DNA from: Lentisphaeria bacterium
GTDB taxonomy: Bacteria; Verrucomicrobiota; Lentisphaeria; Victivallales; Victivallaceae
NCBI GenBank assembly: GCA_017450705.1
Contig: JAFSTC010000087.1
Span: 1 to 37,739, forward strand
Reading direction: 5' to 3'
DNA length: 37,739 nucleotides
The notes under the pieces were generated by a model, which searched no databases, was not told where the DNA came from, and saw only the letters and a list, made by a program, of their open reading frames with translations. The stretch's first letter is position 1. Each line of letters starts with the position of its first letter. Positions 17,820 through 25,080 of this stretch are shown here, in pieces. A program made the position numbers and the translations under genes.

Positions 17820-17847
17820 TTGACAACGGGAAGAGACAGGCTATATT
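17820..17847 (+). promoter_or_regulatory. Promoter of the SDR-lyase-TetR unit
   Basis: TTGACA at 17820-17825 and TATATT at 17842-17847 are 16 bases apart. A short AACC-GTTT-GGTT inverted repeat lies just downstream in the leader. Confidence 0.8.
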
Positions 17848-17911
17848 AAAAAGCAACCGTTTGGTTTTTATTTAAGAAAACACCGGGGCCCTTGAAAACG
17901 GAGGATCTCTT

Positions 17912-18943
17912 ATGCCGGACTGTCCCAAAAATGAAGCCGAGCTGGATGAACTGCTGAGCCGTCCCGCTCCGGCGCTGACCGAAATGATGAAGCGGCTGGA
18001 CGGGGATATCGCCATCCTCGGCGTGGCGGGAAAAATGGGCGTCACGATGGCGATGCAGGCAAAACGCGCAGCGGAGACCGCGGGCGTCGGGAAACGGATC
18101 ATCGGGGTTGCCCGTTTTTCCAAAGATGGCGAACGGGAAAAGCTGGAACGGGCCGGCGTCGAAACGGTCAAGTGCGATCTGCTGGATCAGAATCAGGTGA
18201 ACGCCCTGCCCCCCTGGTCCAACATCATCTTCATGGCGGGACGGAAATTCGGTACGGAGGGCGACGAAGCCCGGACCTGGGCGATGAACGCCCTCGCCCC
18301 GGCATACGTCGCGGAACACTTCAAAGACAGCCGGATCGTGTTCTTCTCCACCGGGTGCGTCTACCCGCTGCGATCGAGAAAAGAGGGCGGATGCACGGAG
18401 AAAACGGCCCCCTCCCCCATCGGAGAATACTCCCAGTCCTGTCTGGCACGGGAGCGGATCTTCGAGTATTTCCAGCTGAAGCACGGGACGAAGATGGTGA
18501 TCTTCCGCCTCAATTATGCCATCGATCTGCGTTACGGCGTTCTGCACGACATCTGCCGCCCCGTCTGGGAGGGACGTCCCGTGGACAACACCGTGGGCGC
18601 CTTCAACGCCATCTGGCAGGGCGACGCCAACGCATACGCCCTGCTCTCGCTGGAGCTGGCGCAGTGCCCCCGGGAGATCCTGAACGTGACGGGGCCGGAA
18701 ACCGCCGACACCGTCGCCGTCGCACGGGAAATGGGGCGGCTCCTCGGCAAAGAGGTGACGTTCACGCGGGAAACGTCAGGCGATCTCGGGTACCTCAGCG
18801 ACGCCTCGAAGATGTGCGGCCTCTTCGGAAAACCGCGCATCCCCCTCGCCGAGCTCATCCGCATGCAGGCGCAGTGGATCTCTTCCGGAGGCGTCTCCAT
18901 CGGCAAACCGACCCATTTCGAAGTCAACAACGGGAAATTCTGA
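17912..18943 (+). CDS. SDR-like NAD-dependent epimerase/dehydratase family protein without the catalytic lysine
   Basis: This 343-residue protein has a Rossmann fold after a ~28-residue N-terminal helix. The dinucleotide motif is atypical (ILGVAGKMG, still GxxGxxG). FFSTGCVYP matches the SSxxVYG strand of extended SDRs. In place of Tyr-x3-Lys it reads Y173-SQS-C177, so the catalytic lysine is a cysteine. VTGPETADTVAVAREMGRLLG near the C-terminus is typical of the substrate half. It has no signal peptide. The start follows GGAGG by about 8 bases, and the lyase gene begins two bases after its stop. The missing lysine suggests a changed mechanism or a non-redox binding role. The family is clear, the reaction is not. 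Confidence 0.75.
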   Translation: MPDCPKNEAELDELLSRPAPALTEMMKRLDGDIAILGVAGKMGVTMAMQAKRAAETAGVGKRIIGVARFSKDGEREKLERAGVETVKCDLLDQNQVNALPPWSNIIFMAGRKFGTEGDEARTWAMNALAPAYVAEHFKDSRIVFFSTGCVYPLRSRKEGGCTEKTAPSPIGEYSQSCLARERIFEYFQLKHGTKMVIFRLNYAIDLRYGVLHDICRPVWEGRPVDNTVGAFNAIWQGDANAYALLSLELAQCPREILNVTGPETADTVAVAREMGRLLGKEVTFTRETSGDLGYLSDASKMCGLFGKPRIPLAELIRMQAQWISSGGVSIGKPTHFEVNNGKF

Positions 18944-18945
18944 AA

Positions 18946-20010
18946 ATGAAAAAAGTCTCGGATATCGACAAAACCGTTCTTGCAGAAGTGAGACGGGGGA
19001 CCGTCATCCCCGCCCAGGTGCTGGCGCTGGACGAAAACCGCCGGTTCTGCCCGAAATATCAGCGGGCGCTGTGCCGCTACTTCATCGACGCGGGCGTCGG
19101 GGGCATCGCCGTGGGCGTCCACTCGACCCAGTTCGCCATCCGCGATCCCAAAATCGGTCTCTTCGAACCCGTACTGCGCGAAACGACGAGATTCATCGAC
19201 GAATACTGCGCGGAAACAGGCCGGAAGATCCTCAAGGTGGGCGGCGTGTGCGGCAGGACGGATCAGGCCCTCCGGGAGGCGGAATTCGAGGAGCGCTGCG
19301 GCTGCGACGCCGTCCTGCTCTCGCTGGCCGCTTTCAAGGACGATCCCGTGGAGACCATGCTGGACCACTGCCGGAAAATCGCGGAGGTCATGCCGCTCAT
19401 CGGCTTCTATCTCCAGCCGGCGGTGGGCGGCCGCAAACTGCCCTTCGAGTTCTGGAGAAATTTTTTCGGGATCGAGAATCTTCTGGCCGTGAAGATGGCT
19501 CCCTTCAACCGCTACTTCACGCTGGACGTCATGCGGGCCGCCGCGGAGTCGGGACGGGACGACGTGACCTTGTACACGGGAAACGACGACAATCTTCTCG
19601 TTGACCTCCTCACGGAATACAGGTTCGGTTCGCGGAAACTGCGGATCCGCGGCGGACTCCTCGGCCACTGGTCGTGCTGGACGAAAAAAGCCGTCGAGCT
19701 GCTGAGAGAAGTCCATGCGATCGTCGACACCGGAGGGGGCATCCCGCCGGAACTGCTCACCCGCGCGGCGGAGATCACCGACTGCAACGCAGCCTTCTTC
19801 GACGCCGCCCACGACTTTGCCGGCTGCATACCGGGACTGCACGAGGTGCTGCGCCGTCAGGGGCTTCTGCCGGGGATCTGGTGTCTGGATCCGGAGGAAA
19901 AACTGTCGGAAGGTCAGGCGGAGGAGATCTCCCGGGTGTACGCAAGCTACCCCCATCTCAACGACGACGATTTCGTCAAAGCCCGTCTGGCCCGCTGGCT
20001 GGCCGACTGA
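18946..20010 (+). CDS. Dihydrodipicolinate synthase (DapA/NAL) family aldolase or lyase
   Basis: The 354-residue product has the DapA-type barrel. Lys183 in LLAVKMAPFN is the expected Schiff-base lysine, and Tyr155 in IGFYLQP the expected active-site tyrosine. Their 28-residue spacing equals that of Tyr133 and Lys161 in E. coli DapA. It is longer than DapA (about 290 residues), with an extended C-terminus, and it lacks the family's usual N-terminal GxxxALxTPF motif, reading VIPAQVLALDENRRF instead. It is therefore unlikely to be the biosynthetic enzyme and more likely an aldolase or lyase of a sugar-acid or keto-acid pathway. It is tightly placed between the SDR-like gene (2-base gap) and the TetR gene (15-base gap). 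Confidence 0.8.
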   Translation: MKKVSDIDKTVLAEVRRGTVIPAQVLALDENRRFCPKYQRALCRYFIDAGVGGIAVGVHSTQFAIRDPKIGLFEPVLRETTRFIDEYCAETGRKILKVGGVCGRTDQALREAEFEERCGCDAVLLSLAAFKDDPVETMLDHCRKIAEVMPLIGFYLQPAVGGRKLPFEFWRNFFGIENLLAVKMAPFNRYFTLDVMRAAAESGRDDVTLYTGNDDNLLVDLLTEYRFGSRKLRIRGGLLGHWSCWTKKAVELLREVHAIVDTGGGIPPELLTRAAEITDCNAAFFDAAHDFAGCIPGLHEVLRRQGLLPGIWCLDPEEKLSEGQAEEISRVYASYPHLNDDDFVKARLARWLAD

Positions 20011-20025
20011 CATCGGGGGGACGCC

Positions 20026-20643
20026 ATGCAGAAAAGAGCCATGGAAACGCAGACGAAGATCCTCGGGACGGCGATGCGTCTCTTTTCCGAACACGGCCTC
20101 AAAGGTACCACCGTCGACCGGATCGCGGCGGAGGCGGGCGTCAACAAGCAGCGCATCTACGCCTACTTCGGATCGAAGGAAAAGCTGTTCGTCGCCGCCC
20201 TGACCCGGGTCTTTCAGGAGGCGGCTCCCGTTTCCCAGTCCATGCTCGACGAGGCCCGCGCCGATCCGGAGCACCTCACGGAGATCCTGCTTCGGGGATT
20301 TCACAACTTTCACGCGGTCAATCCCCAGTTTTGGCGGCTCCTGGCCTGGGCCAATCTGGAGGACGCCCGGCTGCTGGAGAGTCTCCGGGACGTCCGGACG
20401 GGCGAAAACGGGGAGATACGCAGGCTGTTCGACCGGGCCCGCGCCGGCGGGCGTCTGGCGGACATCTCCTTCGGGAATTATCTCTTCACTCTGCTGGCTG
20501 TCTCGTGGTTCCTGCGTTCCAACGCCCTGACGCTGCGCTACACCATGGGACGGAACACCGTGGATGAAAACTCCGCGGGGACGCTGTTCCGCGAACTCGA
20601 CCGTATTTTTGCCCGGAACGCCGCCGAAGGCTTTTCGCGTTGA
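20026..20643 (+). CDS. TetR/AcrR family transcriptional regulator
   Basis: This 205-residue protein has the TetR DNA-binding domain at residues 6-55: ILGTAMRLFSEHGLKGTTVD, RIAAEAGVNKQRIYAYFGSK and EKLFVAALTRVF. The C-terminal helical half is the ligand-binding and dimer part; its FLRSNALTLRYTMGRNT region gives no hint of the ligand. The start at 20026 follows GGGGGA by 6 bases. It is last in the unit from 17912. Its stop codon overlaps the promoter of the next unit, and a 31-base palindrome lies just past that promoter's -10. It is the obvious candidate to control the ceramidase-fold genes, and perhaps its own unit. Confidence 0.9.
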   Translation: MQKRAMETQTKILGTAMRLFSEHGLKGTTVDRIAAEAGVNKQRIYAYFGSKEKLFVAALTRVFQEAAPVSQSMLDEARADPEHLTEILLRGFHNFHAVNPQFWRLLAWANLEDARLLESLRDVRTGENGEIRRLFDRARAGGRLADISFGNYLFTLLAVSWFLRSNALTLRYTMGRNTVDENSAGTLFRELDRIFARNAAEGFSR

Positions 20644-20667
20644 AATAAAGAAAACCGGGACTATATT
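20640..20667 (+). promoter_or_regulatory. Promoter of the ceramidase-fold gene unit
   Basis: TTGAAA at 20640-20645 overlaps the TetR stop codon, and TATATT at 20662-20667 lies 16 bases further. It starts the unit 20753-24188. Confidence 0.75.
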
Positions 20668-20670
20668 ATA

Positions 20671-20710
20671 ATCATGCCATCCGAAGGCCGGGTGGCATGA
20701 TCTGTTTTTT
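20671..20710 (+). promoter_or_regulatory. 31-base palindrome with T-run: TetR operator or leader terminator
   Basis: ATCATGCCATCC (20671-20682) pairs with GGGTGGCATGAT (20690-20701) across a 7-base centre, with one G-U pair and no mismatch. A run of six T at 20705-20710 follows. It begins three bases after the -10, covering the transcription start, where a repressor would block RNA polymerase. As RNA it would also form a 12-base hairpin with a U-run and could end the upstream TetR transcript. Both uses are possible. Confidence 0.65.
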
Positions 20711-20752
20711 GCACCGGCGGCATCCGGCAACAAATCGAGGAAAATCCAAGTC

Positions 20753-22045
20753 ATGAAAATCGCGTGGTTCAAAAAAGTCATATCCCCCGAAATCGGCGCT
20801 TATCTTGCGGGGTACAGTCTCAAAGACAAGTCTGTCGCCAAACTGGATGATCTTTACATGACCGGTCTCTGCGCCGACGACGGCGAGCGGAAGGTCCTGC
20901 TGGTCAGTTTCGATCTCCTCGGACTGGACGAGGGGTACACCCGCGAGATCCGCAGATCCTGCGCGGAGATCCTCGGCATCGGGGAGTGCGCGGTGATGTT
21001 TTCCTGCACCCACACCCACACGGGCCCCGAGACCAGGACTCTCGCAAAAGCGCCTCAGCAGCTGAACAAACCCTACCTCGAACAGCTGAGATCGTGGATC
21101 CTCGACGAGGTGAGCAATCTCAAGGATTTCCGCGAGTGCTCCGTCTATTTCTACTCCTCGAAGTGCGATGAGAACCGCAACCGCCGCTACGTCACGGCGT
21201 GCAACCGCGCAACTTTCACCCCCCACCGCCGGGAAGTCGTCCCCACCGCGACGGAATACGCCGACAAGGAACTGGGTCAGCTCTGCTTCCTCGACAAGGC
21301 GACGGGGCAGCCCCTCTATGTCGTCGGCAACTACGCGGCGCACCCGCTGGCGGGACACTCGCCCGGACTGGGCGGTCTTCGGATCTCCGCCGACTTCCCC
21401 GGCGCCTTCCGGCGTTACGTCACGTCCGAAACGGGGGCGGAGTGCATGTTCATCTCCGGCGCGGCGGGCGACCTGGTGCCCAAGGAGGACGAGCTGGGGT
21501 CTGACGCCATCGAAAAGATGGGCCGAAATCTGGCCAAGGCCGCCATCGGCGGACTGGTGGACTGCACCCGCAATCCCCTGCGTTTCCGCATGGACGACGC
21601 CAAGGTGGGCGCGGTCAGCAAGTTCGTCACCGTTCCTCTGCGCAAGCACAAAGTCGGGACGCTCCAGAATTACTACGCGGGCAAGACCGCCCTCGATCTC
21701 GAGATGCAGGCCGTCTCCATCGGCGACGTCTGTTTCGTGGGCGTTCCCGGCGAGCTGTGCTGCGAACTGGGACAGGAGATCAAGTGGAACAGTCCCTTCC
21801 GCCGCACCTGGATCGCCTACAATTCCACGGGCTATCTGGATTACATCGGCCACGCCAACATGCTGGTGGCGGGCGGATACGAGGGAAGCGCCCAGCTTTT
21901 CACGGCCCGCTGCGGACTGGCACTGCTCGAGACCGCCGCGGACGCCATGTTCGAGCTGCGGGAAAAGCTCTGCCCCTCCGAAGGCGATGAAATGTATCCC
22001 GACTGCGTCACGCCGCCCCTCGTGGACATCCCCGCGGGACGCTGA
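20753..22045 (+). CDS. Neutral/alkaline ceramidase-fold protein, cytosolic, catalytic serine absent (copy 1)
   Basis: The 430-residue product matches the N-terminal domain of neutral/alkaline non-lysosomal ceramidases. It has SCTHTHTGP and GNYAAHP (zinc histidines), RISADFPGAF, PGELCCELG (zinc glutamate region) and GGYEGSAQ. The hexapeptide that holds the nucleophile in Pseudomonas ceramidase, GDVSPN, reads GDLVPK here, so the serine is valine. There is no signal peptide, and the C-terminal Ig-like domain of secreted ceramidases is missing. It is therefore probably a zinc hydrolase on a small cytosolic substrate, not a sphingolipid enzyme. ATG at 20753 is the first start after the palindromic leader, with GAGGAAAA about 11 bases upstream. 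A near-copy follows. Confidence 0.75.
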   Translation: MKIAWFKKVISPEIGAYLAGYSLKDKSVAKLDDLYMTGLCADDGERKVLLVSFDLLGLDEGYTREIRRSCAEILGIGECAVMFSCTHTHTGPETRTLAKAPQQLNKPYLEQLRSWILDEVSNLKDFRECSVYFYSSKCDENRNRRYVTACNRATFTPHRREVVPTATEYADKELGQLCFLDKATGQPLYVVGNYAAHPLAGHSPGLGGLRISADFPGAFRRYVTSETGAECMFISGAAGDLVPKEDELGSDAIEKMGRNLAKAAIGGLVDCTRNPLRFRMDDAKVGAVSKFVTVPLRKHKVGTLQNYYAGKTALDLEMQAVSIGDVCFVGVPGELCCELGQEIKWNSPFRRTWIAYNSTGYLDYIGHANMLVAGGYEGSAQLFTARCGLALLETAADAMFELREKLCPSEGDEMYPDCVTPPLVDIPAGR

Positions 22046-22081
22046 AAGATTTCGACAATCCCCCAAACAAAGAGGCATGAA

Positions 22082-23374
22082 ATGAAGATTGCGTGGTTCA
22101 AAAAAGTCATCTCCCCCGAGATCGGAGCCTGTCTGGCCGGATACGGCATCGGCGACAAGTCGGTCGCCAAGCTGGACGATCTCTATGCGACAGGTCTCTG
22201 CGCCGACGACGGCGAAAACAAAATACTGATCGTGGGTTTCGATCTGCTGGGCCTGGACGAGTGGTACATCACCAAACTCCGCAAGGAGTGCGCCGAGATC
22301 CTCGGCATCGAAAGCTGCGCCGTGCTGTTTTCCTGCACCCACACCCATACGGGCCCCGAGTCGCGGACCATGTTTTCCGCGCCGCAGGAACTCAACACGA
22401 AGTATTTGGACGAACTGGAGAACGGGATCCTCGAAGAGGTGAAAAATCTCAGGGATTTCCGCGAGTGTTCCGTCTACTTCTATTCCTCGAAATGCGATGA
22501 AAACCGCAACCGCCGCTACGTCACGGCGTGCAACCGCGCGACCTTCACGCCCCACCGCCGTGAGGTCGTCCCCACCGCGACGGAATACGCCGACAAGGAA
22601 CTGGGGCAGCTCTGCTTCCTCGACAAGGCGACGGGACAACCCCTCTATGTCGTCGGCAACTACGCGGCGCACCCGCTGGCGGGACACTCGCCCGGACTGG
22701 GCGGTCGGCGGATCTCCGCCGACTTCCCCGGGGCCTTCCGGCGTTACGTCACATCCGAAACGGGCGCGGAGTGCATGTTCATCTCCGGCGCGGCGGGCGA
22801 CCTGGTTCCCAGGGAGGATGAGCTGGGAGCCGACGCCATCGAAAAGATGGGCAGGAATCTGGCCAAGGCCGCCATCGGCGGACTGATCGACTGCACGCGC
22901 AATCCCCTGCGTTTCCGCATGGACGACGCCAAGGTGGGCGCGGTCAGCAAATCCGTCACGATCCCCCTCCGGAAGAACAAGATCGGCAAACTCCCCGCGT
23001 ACTACGCAGGCAAAACCGCCGTGGAGCTTGAGATGCAGGCCGTCTCCATCGGCGACGTCTGTTTCGTGGGCGTCCCCGGCGAGCTGTGCTGCGAACTGGG
23101 ACAGGAGATCAAGTGGCACAGTCCCTTCCGCCGTACCTGGATCGCCTACAATTCCACCAGTTACATGGGGTACATCGGCCATGCCAACATGCTGATGGCG
23201 GGCGGTTACGAAGGCAGTTCCCAGCGCATCACGGCCAGAGGCGGACTTGCACTGCTCAACACCGCGGCCGACGCCCTCTTCGAGCTGAGGGAAAAGATCT
23301 TTCCGTCGGAGGCGGACGATCCCTATCCGGACAACCTCACGCCCCCCCTCGTGAACATTCCCGCGGGACGCTGA
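22082..23374 (+). CDS. Neutral/alkaline ceramidase-fold protein, cytosolic, catalytic serine absent (copy 2)
   Basis: This 430-residue tandem paralog has the same length as copy 1, without gaps. Residues about 126-243 are nearly identical between the copies (one clear change, Leu to Arg, just before RISADFPGAF). The first 125 residues and the C-terminal third differ at many positions. The zinc histidine motifs are kept, and the nucleophile hexapeptide is GDLVPR, again without serine. Changes near the C-terminus (GGYEGSSQRITARGG against GGYEGSAQLFTARCG) fall next to the expected active-site entrance, so the two may differ in substrate or form a hetero-oligomer. It starts 36 bases after copy 1, with AGAGG upstream. 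Confidence 0.75.
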   Translation: MKIAWFKKVISPEIGACLAGYGIGDKSVAKLDDLYATGLCADDGENKILIVGFDLLGLDEWYITKLRKECAEILGIESCAVLFSCTHTHTGPESRTMFSAPQELNTKYLDELENGILEEVKNLRDFRECSVYFYSSKCDENRNRRYVTACNRATFTPHRREVVPTATEYADKELGQLCFLDKATGQPLYVVGNYAAHPLAGHSPGLGGRRISADFPGAFRRYVTSETGAECMFISGAAGDLVPREDELGADAIEKMGRNLAKAAIGGLIDCTRNPLRFRMDDAKVGAVSKSVTIPLRKNKIGKLPAYYAGKTAVELEMQAVSIGDVCFVGVPGELCCELGQEIKWHSPFRRTWIAYNSTSYMGYIGHANMLMAGGYEGSSQRITARGGLALLNTAADALFELREKIFPSEADDPYPDNLTPPLVNIPAGR

Positions 23375-23387
23375 GGAGGGAATGCGG

Positions 23388-24188
23388 ATGGAACGGCCCT
23401 GGGAGGGGGCTTTCGAGCCCTTCAGAGTCTTCGGCAACACCTTTTTTTCCGGCACGATCCCCGCGTCGACGCACCTCATCGACACGGGAAGCGGCCTGAT
23501 CGTCATCGACACGGGTTATCAGGAAACGCTGTACCTCATGCTGGACTCCCTCCGGAAACTGGGGTTCGTTCCCGGAGACATCCGGTACATCGTACACTCC
23601 CACGGGCACATCGACCACGCGGGGGCGACAAAGGCGCTGGTCGAGCTCACCGGTGCCGAAACGTTCATCGGCACCGGAGATCTCGACATGGTCACGGGGA
23701 AGCGTCCGCTCTCCTGGGCGCCGGAGTACGACATGACCTTCCCCGGCGTTTTCGAGCCGGATCATCTGCTCCGGGACGGCGACAGGATCACCCTCGGGAA
23801 CGTGACGGTGGAATGCGTCGCGACCCCCGGCCACTCCCCCGGGACCTTCTCCCTGTTCTGGAACGCGGGCGAAAAGGACGGCAGGACCGTCCGTGCCGGC
23901 ATGATGGGCGGCGCGGGACTCAACACCATGGCGTCGTGGTACATCCGCAAGTATCACCTCGAAGAGGAGGACTGGCGGGGAGCCTTTGCCGCAAGTCTGG
24001 AACGCTGCCGCCGGGAACACGTGGATCTCTTCATCGGCAACCACACCGGTCAGAACCGGATGAAGGAAAAATTTTTCCGGCTTCAGGCGGGCGACGCCGA
24101 TGCTTTCATCGACGAAAACGCCTGGGGCAAGTTCCTCGACGGCTGCGAAAAAGATTTTTCCGCGCTGCTCGAGAAGGATCCTCTCTGA
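23388..24188 (+). CDS. Metallo-beta-lactamase fold hydrolase
   Basis: This 266-residue protein has the fold's metal motif HSHGHIDHAG (HxHxDH), followed by VECVATPGHSPGTFSLFW with the third histidine, and LFIGNHTGQN near the C-terminus. STHLIDTGSGLIVIDTGY is the usual opening strand pair. It has no signal peptide. The fold covers thioesterases, lactonases, phosphodiesterases and others, so the substrate is not predictable. It is the last gene of the unit with the ceramidase-fold pair, 13 bases after copy 2, which suggests consecutive hydrolytic steps. ATG at 23388 is chosen because GAGGAGGG ends 7 bases upstream; ATG at 23382 is only one base from it. Confidence 0.85.
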   Translation: MERPWEGAFEPFRVFGNTFFSGTIPASTHLIDTGSGLIVIDTGYQETLYLMLDSLRKLGFVPGDIRYIVHSHGHIDHAGATKALVELTGAETFIGTGDLDMVTGKRPLSWAPEYDMTFPGVFEPDHLLRDGDRITLGNVTVECVATPGHSPGTFSLFWNAGEKDGRTVRAGMMGGAGLNTMASWYIRKYHLEEEDWRGAFAASLERCRREHVDLFIGNHTGQNRMKEKFFRLQAGDADAFIDENAWGKFLDGCEKDFSALLEKDPL

Positions 24189-24195
24189 GAGCCGG

Positions 24196-25080
24196 TCAGG
24201 CTTTTTTCCGGAAGAGGCCGCTGGTCCACTCCCTGAGCGTCACGCGCTCCAGCTCTTCGAAGCCGCAGGAGGTGTAGACCGCGCTCACGCCGTCGAACTC
24301 GCCGTTGAGGATCCCCGCGAGCGCCAGATATCTGCCGGGCTTCACCCAGGTGACGATATTGGCGCTGTAGGCTTTGAGCAGATGCCCGAGGATGTTGGCG
24401 CAGACCAGATCGTAGCCGCCTGTCGCGCCCCGGTAGTTTTCGGCGTTGCCGACCTCGGGGACGATGCCGGAGAGTTTGTTGACCGCGATATTTTCTTCGG
24501 CGACGCGGACGGCGTCGGGATCGAAGTCGAAGGCGTCGATGCGCTCATAGCCCCGCAGTCCGGCGGCGATGGCGAGGATGCCCGAACCGCATCCCGCATC
24601 CAACATGCTTGCCATGCCCGGTTTGCCCGCGAGACGGTCGATGACCTGGAGACAGTAGAGCGTCGTCGCGTGCTGGCCCGTGCCGAAACTCATCCCGGGA
24701 TCGATGGTAAGGACCGCCTGCCCCGGTTTCGGTTCGATCTTTTCCCAGCTGGGCCGCACGATGAGCGTATCGGAGATCACGAGGGGCTTGAAAAATTTTT
24801 TCCACGCCTCGGCCCAGTCGGCCTTGTTCAGCTTGTAGATGCTTCCCGCTTCCAGTTCCGCGCCGAAATCGCGCCACTCGGGGAGACAGGCCTCGACCGC
24901 GGTAAGATTCCGTTCCGCCTGCGGCAGGGTGTCCGCATAGACCGTGTGGACAAAGGTCCCCTCCTCCCGGTTTTCGTAACTGCTGAAATCCGCCTCAAGC
25001 CCCGCAAGAAGTTCGGGAACGAGACCGAAAGATTCGGAGTCGTCCCTCAGATCGAAGCAGTAGAGGACCTCGTCACTCAT
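24196..25080 (-). CDS. prmA: Ribosomal protein L11 methyltransferase
   Basis: The 294-residue protein has the PrmA order of motifs: DPGMSFGTGQHATT, then MLDAGCGSGILAIAAGLRG (SAM binding) and VCANILGHLL, the NxxxxPhi catalytic-loop equivalent. The N-terminal ~120 residues form the substrate-recognition part. It trimethylates ribosomal protein L11 using S-adenosylmethionine. Its start overlaps the stop of the upstream gene by eight bases (ATGAGTGA), so the two are cotranscribed from the promoter near 26070. It converges on the hydrolase gene with only 7 bases between the stop codons. Confidence 0.92.
   Translation of the reverse strand: MSDEVLYCFDLRDDSESFGLVPELLAGLEADFSSYENREEGTFVHTVYADTLPQAERNLTAVEACLPEWRDFGAELEAGSIYKLNKADWAEAWKKFFKPLVISDTLIVRPSWEKIEPKPGQAVLTIDPGMSFGTGQHATTLYCLQVIDRLAGKPGMASMLDAGCGSGILAIAAGLRGYERIDAFDFDPDAVRVAEENIAVNKLSGIVPEVGNAENYRGATGGYDLVCANILGHLLKAYSANIVTWVKPGRYLALAGILNGEFDGVSAVYTSCGFEELERVTLREWTSGLFRKKA

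Noticed and set aside
18946-20010. Assignment of the DapA-like gene as lysine-biosynthetic dapA
   Set aside because: The usual N-terminal DapA motif is missing, the protein is about 60 residues longer, and its neighbours are catabolic-type genes with a TetR regulator.
18532-20781. A 749-codon minus-strand frame across the lyase and TetR genes
   Set aside because: Antisense shadow; the + strand proteins have clear active-site and HTH motifs.
20672-23512. A 946-codon open frame on the minus strand across both ceramidase-fold genes
   Set aside because: Antisense to two conserved paralogs. Its internal repeats only mirror the duplication, and no domain or start signal is visible.
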